From contig CAIUWR010000045.1 of assembly GCA_903902915.1 (NCBI GenBank), positions 124,001 to 188,000 on the forward strand: a stretch of 64,000 nt of DNA, read 5' to 3'. Below the pieces are notes generated by a model. The model did not search any database and was not told where the DNA came from. It worked only from the letters and a program-made list of their open reading frames with translations. Below are positions 46,382 through 56,627 of the stretch, in pieces. This stretch comes from an uncultured Hyphomicrobiales bacterium. Lineage in GTDB: Bacteria; Pseudomonadota; Alphaproteobacteria; Rhizobiales; Beijerinckiaceae. Position 1 is the first letter of the stretch, and each line of letters opens with the position of its first letter. The position numbers were made by a program, and so were the translations under genes.

Positions 46382-46708
46382 TCAATCGTTCGGCGCCTGG
46401 AGCATCCATGCCAGCGCGAAGCCCGCTGAAGCGGCGATGAGCAAGGCGCCGATGGGCGGGGTCCGCATCATGCCTTCGCGCCCCAACTGGCGACCGCGCC
46501 CCAAATACTCTCGCCCGGTCTCCACAGCCTGCTCGGCCACGTCGCGAACAGCCTCTCCGGCCCGCCCCACCGTGGACTGCGCCTTGCCGGCCGCCTGATC
46601 CACCATGCCCCTGGCGCGCGTCTCCTTGTCTCCCATCAGGGAGCCCACGGCCTCTTCGCCGCGTCCGTAAAGATCACGCGCTCCGCCCTTGATGCGATCC
46701 GTATCCAT
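46382..46708 (-). CDS. CsbD-like protein with C-terminal membrane helix
   Basis: 108 residues. The CsbD-type start (DRIKGGARDLYGRGEEAVGS, then AAGKAQSTVGRAGEAVRD) is followed by a charged helix and one hydrophobic segment near the C-terminus (IGALLIAASAGFALAWML). CsbD-like proteins are small stress-induced proteins of unknown biochemistry; the tail suggests membrane anchoring. AAGGAG precedes the ATG. It converges on the histidine-kinase gene with the stops adjacent. Confidence 0.75.
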   Translation of the reverse strand: MDTDRIKGGARDLYGRGEEAVGSLMGDKETRARGMVDQAAGKAQSTVGRAGEAVRDVAEQAVETGREYLGRGRQLGREGMMRTPPIGALLIAASAGFALAWMLQAPND

Positions 46709-46780
46709 GCTGCGCTCCTTGTGAAGACTGTAAAGTCCTCACAGCAACGCGAAACATGATGGCCCGTTCCGCCGGGGCCT

Positions 46781-47500
46781 TCAGGCGGCTTCGATGTCGT
46801 CGCCATCGTCGCGCTGGCGGGCGCGTTCGCGCACACGGCCCTCGAAGCTGCGCCTCGCGTCAAACATGGCGCGCACCATGGAGCGCAGGGGCGAGGCGAG
46901 CCGGTCGAGATCCTCGACACGGGCGAGGATGCGCCCGCCTCGCGTCAACTCCTTGTCCAGCGCCGCCATGGTGGGCGCCAGGCCGGGGTCTTCGTCATGC
47001 AGCCAGACCTCCAGCACCCGCGCCCAGGCCAGCGCCAGACCCTGCAACTTGATGGCGCCGACGGCGCCTTCCGAATCGATCTCCGCCGCCTCCAGCATGA
47101 AGCGCATGGAGTTCATGACTTCGCGGTTCAACGCCGCGGCCGAGAGCGGATCGCGCCGCGCCCAGTCCATGACGCCCTCAAGTCCACGCTTGTAGGGCGC
47201 CATAGCGTCCAGACGGCGCATCAGCACGTCAAAAAGCCGCTCCTTGGCGGGCTCGCCCAGAAGGTCGTCGGTGGTTTCGTCGAGCACGATTTTGTCGATA
47301 CGCCGCGTGAAAGCCCCCAGCACAGCCCCCTTGGAGGGGAAGGCGTCGCGAAACTGGCCAAGGGTGACCCCGGCGTGGCGGGCGATGTCGGTGAGGGTGA
47401 TGTCCTCGAAAGCGCGCTCGGCGGCGAGCTGCATCAGCGCCTCGATGATCTTGCCCTTCGTATCGCCTGAGGGAGCGGCGGTCTGCGAGTCAGCGGGCAT
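46781..47500 (-). CDS. TetR-family transcriptional regulator
   Basis: 239 residues. N-terminal HTH (KIIEALMQLAAERAFEDITL, TDIARHAGVTLGQFRDAFPS) followed by a long all-helical ligand domain. The C-terminal 30 residues are very charged. No obvious divergent target; proC lies upstream on the same strand with an 80-bp gap. Ligand unknown. Confidence 0.87.
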   Translation of the reverse strand: MPADSQTAAPSGDTKGKIIEALMQLAAERAFEDITLTDIARHAGVTLGQFRDAFPSKGAVLGAFTRRIDKIVLDETTDDLLGEPAKERLFDVLMRRLDAMAPYKRGLEGVMDWARRDPLSAAALNREVMNSMRFMLEAAEIDSEGAVGAIKLQGLALAWARVLEVWLHDEDPGLAPTMAALDKELTRGGRILARVEDLDRLASPLRSMVRAMFDARRSFEGRVRERARQRDDGDDIEAA

Positions 47501-47580
47501 GGGTCAACTCCGATATGGTCCCCTCTATTTAGGGACCACCGGGGTCGCGGCCAAGCCTGCCGCTCGAAAAAGCCGAAAAG

Positions 47581-48405
47581 TCAGCCCGAAAGCTGGCCCG
47601 CGCGCCGCTTTGCCGCAGCCACGGCCCGCTCCATGAGCGCTGCGAGCCCATCGGGCGCCATCAACACCTCAAGCGCGGCGGCGGTGGTCCCGCCGGGCGA
47701 GGTGACATTCTTGCGCAACTGGGCGGCGCTGACGTCAGGCTCGCGGAACATCAATTCGCCGGAGCCTTCGACGGTGGCCCGCGCCAGCCGCAGGGCGATG
47801 TCGGCAGGCAGACCAGCCGCCTCGCCCGCCGTCGCCAGTGCTTCCACGAGATGGAAGACATAGGCGGGACCGGAGCCCGAAACGGCGGTGACGGCGTCGA
47901 TCAGATCTTCGGTCGCGACCCATTCCACGGCGCCTATGGCGCGCAACAGGGCGTCGGCCATGGCGCGCTGGACCGGGGTGACGCCTGCGCTGGCGGCGAC
48001 GCCTGTTATGCCCCGGCCGACAGCGGCTGGCGTATTGGGCATGGCGCGCACGATTGCAGCTGCGGGCAGGCGGGCGGCGATATTGCCCATGGTCTTGCCA
48101 GCCATGATGGAGACGACAAGCGTATCGGGGCCGACGAGGGGCGCGATGTCAGGCGCCGCCTGATCCAGCATCTGCGGCTTGACGGCGAGCACCAGAACCT
48201 GCGGCGCGCTCAGGCTCGCCAGCGGCGGATTCAGCGCCACGCCCCTGGCCGCACATAGATCCTTCAACTCCTGCGCCGCGAACGGATCAAGCACCGACAC
48301 CGCAGCTGGCGCCAGCCCGAGGGCCAGCCAGCCTTGCAGCATGGCGCCGCCCATCTTGCCGGCGCCAACGAGCACGAGCGAGGTGGGAAGATCCGTTTGC
48401 ATCAT
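47581..48405 (-). CDS. proC: Pyrroline-5-carboxylate reductase
   Basis: 274 residues. Rossmann start LVLVGAGKMGGAMLQGWLAL, LAVKPQMLDQ, RAMPNTPAAVGRGITGVAAS, and the signature ending VTSPGGTTAAALEVL. It uses NADPH to make proline. The ATG at 48405 lies 3 bp from the ybjN stop, so the two are probably co-transcribed. Confidence 0.96.
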   Translation of the reverse strand: MMQTDLPTSLVLVGAGKMGGAMLQGWLALGLAPAAVSVLDPFAAQELKDLCAARGVALNPPLASLSAPQVLVLAVKPQMLDQAAPDIAPLVGPDTLVVSIMAGKTMGNIAARLPAAAIVRAMPNTPAAVGRGITGVAASAGVTPVQRAMADALLRAIGAVEWVATEDLIDAVTAVSGSGPAYVFHLVEALATAGEAAGLPADIALRLARATVEGSGELMFREPDVSAAQLRKNVTSPGGTTAAALEVLMAPDGLAALMERAVAAAKRRAGQLSG

Positions 48406-48407
48406 GT

Positions 48408-48908
48408 TCAAGCCTCGCCTGCGGTCTCGAAGAGGGCGGCGTCCAGCGCCTCGCGCGCATTGCGCCCGGCCCAGATCACGAACTGGAAGGCCTGATAATA
48501 GCGCTCGCAGGCGGCGATGGCGGCCTGCAAAATCGCTTCGCATTGGCTGCGGCTCGGCTCGGCTCCGCCGGCCAGAACGATGGCGTGGCGGAAGATCACC
48601 ACGCTTTCACGTTCCCAAAGGCCAAAGTGGCCGACCCAGAGCTGCTCGTTCATGATGGCGATGAGATTCAGAATCTCGGCGCGGCGGCGGTCGTTGAACT
48701 TGATGTCGAAAGCGCAGCCGACATGCATGGCTTCAAGATCAGGCAACCAGGTGAAGGCGACGTGATAATCCGTCCAGCCGCCAGAGACGGAGATGGAAAT
48801 CTCATCGTCGTCTTCGCGGTCGAAGGACCAATGGTTCAACGAGGCCATATGTTCCACAACGTCCACCGGATTCGCGGTGCGGCGGGACTCGGTCTCAGTT
48901 ATCGACAT
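48408..48908 (-). CDS. YbjN domain-containing protein
   Basis: 166 residues (NPVDVVEHMASLNHWSFDREDD, then VGCAFDIKFNDRRRAEILNLIAIMNEQLWVGHF). The YbjN family is linked to stress and motility in enterobacteria, without a defined activity; in alphaproteobacteria it is often found before proC. The ATG at 48908 is chosen over one 16 codons earlier. SD weak. Confidence 0.85.
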   Translation of the reverse strand: MSITETESRRTANPVDVVEHMASLNHWSFDREDDDEISISVSGGWTDYHVAFTWLPDLEAMHVGCAFDIKFNDRRRAEILNLIAIMNEQLWVGHFGLWERESVVIFRHAIVLAGGAEPSRSQCEAILQAAIAACERYYQAFQFVIWAGRNAREALDAALFETAGEA

Positions 48909-49235
48909 GTTTGCTATTGCCTTGGATGCGGGGGCGGAACGCGACGGAACACACAATGACGCGGGCGCTACCCGGACCTGACACTCTGGAGCGGCGGCGA
49001 AAACCCCGCCGACGAATCAACTCCATGAGCCAATATATGCAGCAAACGACTCTCATGGGGAACAGGACTTGGCCAACACTTCACAGCCCGTTTCGCAGCC
49101 TGTGGATTGTCCATGTCCGGATCTCAAACCAAGGCCGCGTTTCCAGGGTTTGACGCGGCGGCGAACGCTTGCGGGGCGGGTGAAAATCGCCGAAAAGACG
49201 CAACGAAGCCAAATCAGCCGCAAGGGGAAGCGTCC
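48909..49235. other. Intergenic stretch between ybjN and a binding-protein gene
   Basis: Divergent upstream region of 327 bp. No convincing gene: a 42-codon frame from 49024 lacks a ribosome site and codon bias. No repeat or strong hairpin is seen. It presumably holds both promoters. Confidence 0.5.
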
Positions 49236-50225
49236 ATGAATCGTCTGCCGCTCACATTCGCATGCGGTCGCTATGACCGCACGGAAGCCCTGCGCACGGG
49301 CGAGATCCAGCCCGAGGGAATCGCGCTCAACTACATTCCCATCGAAGCCTCGCGCGAGATCTTCGACCGCATGGTCGGCAACCGCGAATTCGATTGCGCG
49401 GAACTCTCCAGCTCCGAATTCATCCGCATGGTGGATGGCGGCAAGGCGCCCTTCGTGGCGATTCCCGTCTTTCCCTCGCGCGCCTTTCGCCACGGCTTCA
49501 TCTTCATCAATCGCAACGCGGGCATTCGCACGCCGAAGGATCTGGAAGGCAAGCGCATCGGCACGGGCCTCTACACGCAGACCGCCGCCGTCTATATTCG
49601 CGGCCATCTGCAAAATGATTTTGGCGTCGACTTCTCCAAGGTGAAATGGGTGCAAGGCGCCATCGAGAAAGCTGGACCGCATGGTCAACCCTCGACGCGC
49701 CCGCTGCTCCAGCCCGTGGACATAACGGAAAACGAGAGCCCTTATTCACTGGCGGAGCTATTGGCGCGCGGCGAGATCGACGCGATGATCCCCGCGCGCC
49801 GTCCGCCGGGCTTTGGCAAGAACCCGGACATCGTCCGGCTGTTTCCGAACTTCCGCGAGATCGAGCGCGAGATGTATGTGCGCGCGAAGATCCACCCGGC
49901 CATGCATGTGCTGGCGATTCGCCGCGACGTCTATGAGCGCAACCCATGGATCGCGGCGAGCCTCTACAAGGCCTTCAACGAGGCCAAGGACTGGGCCGTG
50001 GACCGCATGCGCGTGTCGATCACCCAGTCGACCATGTTCCCCTGGCATCTTAGCGAATTCGACGAGATCGAGCAGCTGATGGGGGGCGACCCCTGGCCCT
50101 ATGGAATCGAACCGAACCGCTCGACGCTGGAGGCGCTCATCCTGTTCCTGCACCAACAGCACATGATCGCCCGCCGCATGCCGGTGGAGGAGCTGTTCGT
50201 GCCGCTGAAGGGATTGTTTGATTGA
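49236..50225 (+). CDS. Solute-binding-like protein of the 4,5-dihydroxyphthalate decarboxylase/TauA-like group
   Basis: 329 residues with no signal peptide. The fold is a type II periplasmic-binding-protein core (LTFACGRYDRTEALRTGEIQ, FDCAELSSSEFIRMVDGG, TPKDLEGKRIGTGLYTQTAAVYIRGHL). Proteins of this type are often labelled 4,5-dihydroxyphthalate decarboxylase by similarity; their true role may be binding or ring-cleavage-type catalysis. The lack of a signal peptide argues for a cytoplasmic enzyme or a non-exported relative. No transport or aromatic pathway genes adjoin it. AAGGGG precedes the ATG. Confidence 0.75.
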   Translation: MNRLPLTFACGRYDRTEALRTGEIQPEGIALNYIPIEASREIFDRMVGNREFDCAELSSSEFIRMVDGGKAPFVAIPVFPSRAFRHGFIFINRNAGIRTPKDLEGKRIGTGLYTQTAAVYIRGHLQNDFGVDFSKVKWVQGAIEKAGPHGQPSTRPLLQPVDITENESPYSLAELLARGEIDAMIPARRPPGFGKNPDIVRLFPNFREIEREMYVRAKIHPAMHVLAIRRDVYERNPWIAASLYKAFNEAKDWAVDRMRVSITQSTMFPWHLSEFDEIEQLMGGDPWPYGIEPNRSTLEALILFLHQQHMIARRMPVEELFVPLKGLFD

Positions 50226-50266
50226 CCACGCGACGTCGGCGTTAGCGCCCTTTGCAAGCGCGCTCC

Positions 50267-50342
50267 CGATCAGCATTCCCCGACCCCCACACCGTCCGCT
50301 GACGCGGCCGACCCTCCCCACAGGGGGGAGGGTATGCAGCGC
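50267..50342 (-). repeat. 76-nt palindromic intergenic repeat, copy 3
   Basis: Read on the minus strand it matches copies 1 and 2 base for base over most of its length, including the CCCTCCCC/GGGGAGGG hairpin and the GGTCGGCCGCG core, and ends GGGGAATGCTGATCG. It is 20 kb from the other two and in the opposite orientation. Confidence 0.85.
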
Positions 50343-50466
50343 CAACAGTCTGACTTATCGAACAGAAACGCCCACCGCGTCCCCTCCCCCCTGTGGGGAG
50401 GGGTGAGGGGTGGGGGTCCACGCGACTCCGGCGTTGGCGCTTTCCGTTAGTTTCGCTTACCCACCA

Positions 50467-50504
50467 AAACAAAAACGGCGGCCCGAACATCGGACCGCCG
50501 TTTT
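50467..50504 (-). terminator. Terminator of aatA, probably bidirectional
   Basis: AACGGCGG and CCGCCGTT form the stem with CCGA/TCGG pairing inside the loop. Read on the minus strand a TTTTTGTTTTGG tail follows, and on the plus strand TTTTAC. It ends aatA and could end the opposite transcript. Confidence 0.8.
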
Positions 50505-50537
50505 ACTTCATTCAACAAAGGCCGAAGCCCCCTGCCC

Positions 50538-51911
<1,374 letters not shown>

Positions 51912-51924
51912 TCAAGGGTTTCCC

Positions 51925-52158
51925 ATGTCGCATCTCCAAGGCCGGACTTCCTCGAATGGGCTCATCCACGCCATGGACCCGCAGTCGGCGCGGCGCCAGC
52001 TCCACATGTCGCTGGCCCTGCTGGGCGCGCTGGCTTTAGCCGCCGGAGCGGGTTTGAGCCTGCGGCCTGCGCCTTTGCACCTGAGGCAGTCCCGCCTCAC
52101 CGTGCAGACGCCTCAGATGGTCCACGTCAAGCACGCGCAGAACATGCGGCGGGAGTGA
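51925..52158 (+). CDS. Small putative membrane protein
   Basis: 77 residues with one hydrophobic helix (MSLALLGALALAAGAGLSL) preceded by positive residues and followed by a basic C-terminus (HVKHAQNMRRE). It could begin instead at 51973 (MDPQSARRQ). The ribosome site is weak. It lies between aatA (divergent) and uvrB (same strand). No domain recognised, and it may not be a real gene. Confidence 0.4.
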   Translation: MSHLQGRTSSNGLIHAMDPQSARRQLHMSLALLGALALAAGAGLSLRPAPLHLRQSRLTVQTPQMVHVKHAQNMRRE

Positions 52159-52211
52159 GGCGCGGCGCTTTGCAACTTTCAAAGTGAGCAGACTCGGCCC
52201 ATATTCCCCGC

Positions 52212-54824
52212 ATGGCGAAATCGACGAAATCCACCAAATCCACCACCAGCGCTCCCCGCTCCAAGGCGTCCCGGCCCGATGTGCATCCGCTCGGCGAGCA
52301 TCTGGCCGCCCTGCTGAACCCGGCCCTCAATGAGCGGCGTCCCGGGCTGGAGGAGGCGCCGCAGGCGGGCTTCGACTCCGGCGAGGCCAGCGAGGCGGCG
52401 CAAGCCCTCGCCCGATCCCTCAGCCGCCGCAATGGCGGGCCGGACTATGCTCTGCCCACTGACGAGGTGCGCCGGGTGCGCCCGCGCGGCGAGGCCGTCA
52501 CCGGCGCTTCGGCCACGCTCGACAGCCTGAAGGCGCTGCTCGAACAGGGCGATCCCAATCTGCGCGAGAGCAAACCCTGGGCGCCCCATCGCCCGCCCCG
52601 GCCCGACAAGTCCGAAGGCGGCATCGCTTTCAAGATCGTCAGCGAATATGAACCCAAGGGCGACCAGCCCCGCGCCATCGAGGAGCTGGTCAGCGCCATC
52701 GACGTGCATGAGCGCGATCAGGTGCTGCTGGGCGTCACGGGCTCGGGCAAGACCTTCACCATGGCGCAGGTGATCGCCCGCACCAACCGCCCCGCACTGA
52801 TTCTCGCGCCCAACAAGACGCTGGCGGCGCAGCTCTATGGCGAGTTCAAATCCTTCTTCCCCGACAACGCCGTGGAATATTTCGTTTCCTACTACGATTA
52901 CTATCAGCCCGAAGCCTATGTGCCGCGCACCGACACCTATATCGAGAAGGAAAGCTCCATCAACGAGCAGATCGACCGCATGCGCCATGCGGCCACGCGC
53001 GCCCTGCTGGAGCGCGACGACGTCATCATCGTGGCCTCCGTTTCCTGCATCTACGGCATTGGTTCGGTCGAAACCTATACGGCCATGACCTTCTCCCTGA
53101 AGGTGGGCGAGAAGATCAATCAGCGCCAGCTCCTCGCCGATCTGGTGGCCCTGCAATACAAGCGCAGCGGCGGCGATTTCGCACGCGGCATTTTCCGCGT
53201 GCGCGGCGACACGATCGAACTCTTCCCCGCCCATTATGAAGACCGCGCCTGGCGCATCAGCTTCTTCGGCGACGAGATCGAAAGCATTGCGGAATTCGAC
53301 CCGCTGACGGGACGCAAGGCGCAGGATCTGGAATTCGTGAAGGTCTACGCCAATTCCCATTACGTCACGCCGCGCCCCACCCTGTTGCAGGCGGTGAACT
53401 CCATCAAGAGCGAGTTGAAGCAGCGCCTCACGGAGCTGAACAATGCGGGCCGTCTGCTGGAAGCGCAGCGGCTTGAGCAGCGCACCATCTTCGACATCGA
53501 GATGCTGGAATCGACGGGCTCCTGCGCGGGCATCGAGAATTATTCGCGCTATCTCACGGGCCGCAAGCCGGGTGAGCCGCCGCCGACCCTGTTCGAATAT
53601 CTGCCCGACAATGCGCTGGTCTTCACCGATGAATCCCATGTCACCGTGCCGCAGATCGGCGCCATGTACAAAGGCGATTTTCGGCGCAAGGCGACGCTCG
53701 CCGAATATGGCTTCCGCCTGCCCTCCTGCCTCGACAATCGCCCGCTGCGCTTCGAGGAATGGGAGGCCATGCGGCCGCAGACCGTGCATGTCTCCGCGAC
53801 CCCCGGCGCATGGGAAATGGAGCGCACCGGCGGCGTCTTCGTCGAGCAGGTCATTCGCCCCACGGGCCTCATCGACCCGCCTGTCGAAATCCGCCCCGCC
53901 CGCGCGCAGGTGGACGATGTGCTGGGCGAAATCCGCGACATGGCGCAAAAGGGGTTCCGCACCCTCGTCACGGTTCTGACCAAGCGCATGGCCGAAGATC
54001 TCACCGAATATCTGCACGAGAACGGCGTGCGCGTGCGCTACATGCACTCCGACATCGACACGATCGAGCGCATCGAGATCATCAGGGATCTGCGCCTCGG
54101 CGCTTTCGACGTGCTGGTGGGCATCAACCTGTTGCGCGAGGGGCTCGACATTCCCGAATGCGCGCTGGTGGCCATTCTGGATGCGGACAAGGAAGGCTTC
54201 CTGCGCAGCGAGACCTCGCTGATCCAGACCATCGGCCGCGCCGCGCGCAATGTGGACGGCAAGGTGATCCTCTATGCGGATCGCGTCACCGGCTCCATGC
54301 AGCGCGCCATGGACGAGACGACGCGCCGCCGCCAGCGGCAACAGCAGTATAATCTGGAAAACAACATCACCCCCGCCACCATCCGGCGCGGCATTCAGGA
54401 CATTCTGGGCTCGGTCTACGAGCAGGATCACGTCACCGTGGACACCGGCCTCGCCGATACGCCGAAGGCCGGCCACAATATGAAGGCGACGCTCAGCGAT
54501 CTGGAAAAGCGCATGCGCGAAGCCGCCGCCAATCTCGACTTCGAAACCGCCGCGCGGCTGCGCGACGAGATCAAGCGCTTGCAGGCGGTGGAGCTGGCCA
54601 TCGGCGACGATCCGATGGCGCGACAGGCCGAGGTGGAAGACCGCGCGGGCGCCTATGCGGGCGAGAAAAAATACGGCTCCGCCGCCAACCTGCCAAGCAG
54701 CCGCCCGCACAAACCCACCGACGCCGACATGGGCCCGCACAATTTCGGCGGCGGCGAAGCCCGCCCGCGCAGTTCGGCGGGCAAGAGCGGCTCGAAGCCG
54801 ATGCGGGGGAAGAAGGGGCGGTAG
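52212..54824 (+). CDS. uvrB: Excinuclease ABC subunit B
   Basis: 870 residues against about 670 for typical UvrB. The helicase core starts near residue 140 ([20 protein letters not shown]) with Walker [17 protein letters not shown], the beta-hairpin [12 protein letters not shown], motif [10 protein letters not shown] and motif [26 protein letters not shown] domain ([20 protein letters not shown]) and a basic 80-residue tail ending KPMRGKKGR follow. The first 140 residues are a low-complexity, Ser/Lys- then Ala-rich extension. It verifies damage and loads UvrC. Confidence 0.97.
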   Translation: MAKSTKSTKSTTSAPRSKASRPDVHPLGEHLAALLNPALNERRPGLEEAPQAGFDSGEASEAAQALARSLSRRNGGPDYALPTDEVRRVRPRGEAVTGASATLDSLKALLEQGDPNLRESKPWAPHRPPRPDKSEGGIAFKIVSEYEPKGDQPRAIEELVSAIDVHERDQVLLGVTGSGKTFTMAQVIARTNRPALILAPNKTLAAQLYGEFKSFFPDNAVEYFVSYYDYYQPEAYVPRTDTYIEKESSINEQIDRMRHAATRALLERDDVIIVASVSCIYGIGSVETYTAMTFSLKVGEKINQRQLLADLVALQYKRSGGDFARGIFRVRGDTIELFPAHYEDRAWRISFFGDEIESIAEFDPLTGRKAQDLEFVKVYANSHYVTPRPTLLQAVNSIKSELKQRLTELNNAGRLLEAQRLEQRTIFDIEMLESTGSCAGIENYSRYLTGRKPGEPPPTLFEYLPDNALVFTDESHVTVPQIGAMYKGDFRRKATLAEYGFRLPSCLDNRPLRFEEWEAMRPQTVHVSATPGAWEMERTGGVFVEQVIRPTGLIDPPVEIRPARAQVDDVLGEIRDMAQKGFRTLVTVLTKRMAEDLTEYLHENGVRVRYMHSDIDTIERIEIIRDLRLGAFDVLVGINLLREGLDIPECALVAILDADKEGFLRSETSLIQTIGRAARNVDGKVILYADRVTGSMQRAMDETTRRRQRQQQYNLENNITPATIRRGIQDILGSVYEQDHVTVDTGLADTPKAGHNMKATLSDLEKRMREAAANLDFETAARLRDEIKRLQAVELAIGDDPMARQAEVEDRAGAYAGEKKYGSAANLPSSRPHKPTDADMGPHNFGGGEARPRSSAGKSGSKPMRGKKGR

Positions 54825-54868
54825 GGATGTCACTCTCCGGGGGGACGAGGCGCAGCTTCTTGACCTGA

Positions 54869-55333
54869 TTGCGCATCGACAAATTCAGGCTCAAACTGGC
54901 GTTTTCTCGATGTAAGTTTGAGACCACCAGGTTGGAACAGGAATGGCGAACATATCTTGCCCGCAAGGAGCCTGGATATTTCCAGATTTGCTTGCTCGAC
55001 CCGGAACTCGCAGCGCATTTGCGCGCAAGAACTTTGGCCGTGTTCATCGATCGGGCTTATGTTGATAAGCTCTTTCAAACACATCATATTTCGATTGAGC
55101 ATTTACCGTTGATCCGGTTGGCGATCCAACGGGGCGTCGCCATTCAAGACGAAGACCGGCACATTACATTTTTTTACCGAAACTCCGAGAAGCAGCATTT
55201 CAAGGCCTCGATCAAGGTGACAGCCTCTCACGAAGAAATTCTGCTATGCACCTTTCACAAGATCAGACTTCAGGAATTTGAAAGAAAGCTGCGGCAACTC
55301 AAGGGTAAACCCTTGTTGAGGTTGCACAAATAA
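54869..55333 (+). CDS. Hypothetical protein, AT-rich
   Basis: 154 residues from a TTG start 44 bp after uvrB. It is basic, mixed helix/strand (FQICLLDPELAAHLRARTLAVFIDRAYVDK, IKVTASHEEILLCTFHKIRLQEFERKL) and has no signal peptide or known motif. GC content is visibly lower than in uvrB and other neighbours, which suggests recent acquisition. The start is uncertain, and an internal start could also apply. It is followed by a sharp hairpin that reads as a terminator only on the other strand. Function unknown. Confidence 0.5.
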   Translation: MRIDKFRLKLAFSRCKFETTRLEQEWRTYLARKEPGYFQICLLDPELAAHLRARTLAVFIDRAYVDKLFQTHHISIEHLPLIRLAIQRGVAIQDEDRHITFFYRNSEKQHFKASIKVTASHEEILLCTFHKIRLQEFERKLRQLKGKPLLRLHK

Positions 55334-55447
55334 AAAGGGGCGGCATAGCCGCCCCGATAGCGCGGTGGGGACTCCAATATTCCCCCACATGATGCACAAG
55401 CCTGAAAGGCTCAGCTACGGCCTGGAGATTCACCGTGTCACGCGCAT
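55331..55447 (-). ncRNA. Candidate small RNA
   Basis: On the minus strand, TTGCCA (55480-55475) and CATATT (55457-55452) are 17 bases apart and form a good promoter. About 115 nt follow with three hairpins: AGCCT-TTC-AGGCT (55411-55399), GTGGGG/CCCCAC (55388-55365) and a perfect 8-bp GGGGCGGC-TAT-GCCGCCCC (55355-55337) ended by TTTTT. No coding frame of note lies inside. It does not look like 6S, tmRNA or SRP RNA. It lies between the AT-rich hypothetical gene and a solute-binding protein gene. Confidence 0.55.
55332..55355 (-). terminator. Rho-independent terminator on the minus strand
   Basis: A perfect 8-bp GC stem with loop TAT is followed directly by TTTTT on the minus strand. On the plus strand the T-run would be before the stem, so it cannot serve the hypothetical gene. 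It needs a minus-strand transcript, supporting the candidate small RNA. Confidence 0.75.
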
Positions 55448-55568
55448 CAGCAATATGATCCCCTCGCGCGTTTGTGGCAAGGCCATTTGCTGCGGTGAAG
55501 CGCGCCCATTTGCATCGCGCCCCAGGCCTGCTTAACCTTCGGCGAAGCAATCAACTGGAGGCGATCCC

Positions 55569-56618
55569 ATGAACCTGCCCTGCTCCCGCCTGTCGCGGCG
55601 CCGACTTCTGGGCGGGCTCGCCGCCGCTACGCTCGCCACCCCCGCGCTGGCGGCGGACAAGATCAGCGTCGGCGTGTTGCGCTACGTCTCCTCGGGCCCG
55701 CTGTTTCTGGCGGTGGAGCGCGGCTATTTTGGCGAACAGGGGCTCGACGTCACCCTGCAATATTTCGAAGCGGCGCAGCCCATCGCGCTGGCCGCCGTGA
55801 CCGGCGACGTGGATTTCGGCGTCACCGCCTTCACCGGCGGCTTCTTCAATCTGGCGGGCGAGGGCCAGTTGAAGATCATCGCAGCGCAGGCGAAAGAGGC
55901 CCGGGGGTTCGAGGGCAATGCAGTGCTCGCCTCCAACGCCGCTTATGACAAGGGATTTCGCCGCATGGCGGATTTCCCCGGCCATACTTTGGGCATCACC
56001 CAAACGGGCTCTTCCTTCCATTACCAGATCGGGCAACTGGCGCGCGTGGCGGGCTTTGCGCTCGACAGCGTGGACATCAGAGGGCTCAAGACCCTGCCCA
56101 ACATGGTCGCGGCGCTGGAGGGCGGGCATATCGACGCCATCATCATCGCGCCCCATATCGCCAAGCCGCTGATCGCCGAGGGCAAAGCGAAGCTGATTGG
56201 CTGGTATTCGGATTTCGACGAATATCAATTCGGCGGCGTGTTCACCGCCACCAAGACCGCGCAGGGACGGCGCGAGCTGACGCAGCGTTTCGTGCGCGCC
56301 TATCAGAAAGGCGCCGGTGATTACGCCAGCGCCTTCATGAAGAAGGACGCGCAGGGCCAGCGCATCTTCGACGAACAATCCCACGCGGCGGCGCGGCTGA
56401 TCGCGAAATATGTCTATCCCTCAGAGCCGGAGGCCAAGGCCGTCGCGCTGGTGGAGGCGAGCGCCTTCCCGGCCGACAGCCAGGCGCGGCTCGACGTGGG
56501 CGACATCCACAAACAGATCGGCTGGATGAAAGAGCAAAAGCTCGTCAACGCAACCGTCGATCCCGCGACGACGCTGGATCTGGGTTTTGTGGAGGGGCAT
56601 TTCAATCTGCCGAGGTAG
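55569..56618 (+). CDS. ABC transporter solute-binding protein (SsuA/THI5-like), Tat signal
   Basis: 349 residues. A twin-arginine leader (LSRRRLLGGLAAATLATPAL, cleavage after LAA) is followed by ISVGVLRYVSSGPLFLAVERG and YFGEQGLDVTLQYFEAAQPI, the NMT1/SsuA fold. GGAGG is 7 bases before the ATG. No permease or ATPase gene adjoins it. The Tat leader suggests folding or cofactor needs before export. Ligand unknown; a thiamine-precursor role is not supported because no TPP riboswitch is seen upstream. Confidence 0.85.
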   Translation: MNLPCSRLSRRRLLGGLAAATLATPALAADKISVGVLRYVSSGPLFLAVERGYFGEQGLDVTLQYFEAAQPIALAAVTGDVDFGVTAFTGGFFNLAGEGQLKIIAAQAKEARGFEGNAVLASNAAYDKGFRRMADFPGHTLGITQTGSSFHYQIGQLARVAGFALDSVDIRGLKTLPNMVAALEGGHIDAIIIAPHIAKPLIAEGKAKLIGWYSDFDEYQFGGVFTATKTAQGRRELTQRFVRAYQKGAGDYASAFMKKDAQGQRIFDEQSHAAARLIAKYVYPSEPEAKAVALVEASAFPADSQARLDVGDIHKQIGWMKEQKLVNATVDPATTLDLGFVEGHFNLPR

Positions 56619-56627
56619 GGCGCCAAA

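Larger units (their letters stand above)
50226..50537. other. Gene-free stretch between convergent genes, with repeats and a terminator
   Basis: The 3' ends of the binding-protein gene and aatA face each other here. The stretch holds one 76-nt repeat copy, a related palindrome (CCCCTCCCC...GGGGAGGGG, 50381-50403), short GGCGTTAGCGCC-like palindromes at 50238-50249 and near 50431, and the aatA terminator. No gene is supported. Confidence 0.7.

Noticed and set aside
49024-49153. 42-codon frame upstream of the binding-protein gene
   Set aside because: No ribosome site, no codon bias, no recognisable sequence.
50242-50490. Peptides with PPPCGEG and PTGGRG
   Set aside because: Translations of the 76-nt repeat and its relatives, not genes; the same peptides arise near 30.2 kb.
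52179-54833. 884-codon minus-strand frame opposite uvrB
   Set aside because: Mirror of uvrB codon structure, with no ribosome site or domain; the same is true of long frames opposite petB, amidase/lgt, dnaG and the EF-G-like gene.
55331-55560. 6S RNA, tmRNA or a TPP riboswitch for the THI5-like gene
   Set aside because: No tmRNA tag or tRNA-like ends, no long central bulge of 6S that I can draw, and no thi-box; the terminator reads away from the gene. A small RNA on the minus strand fits better.
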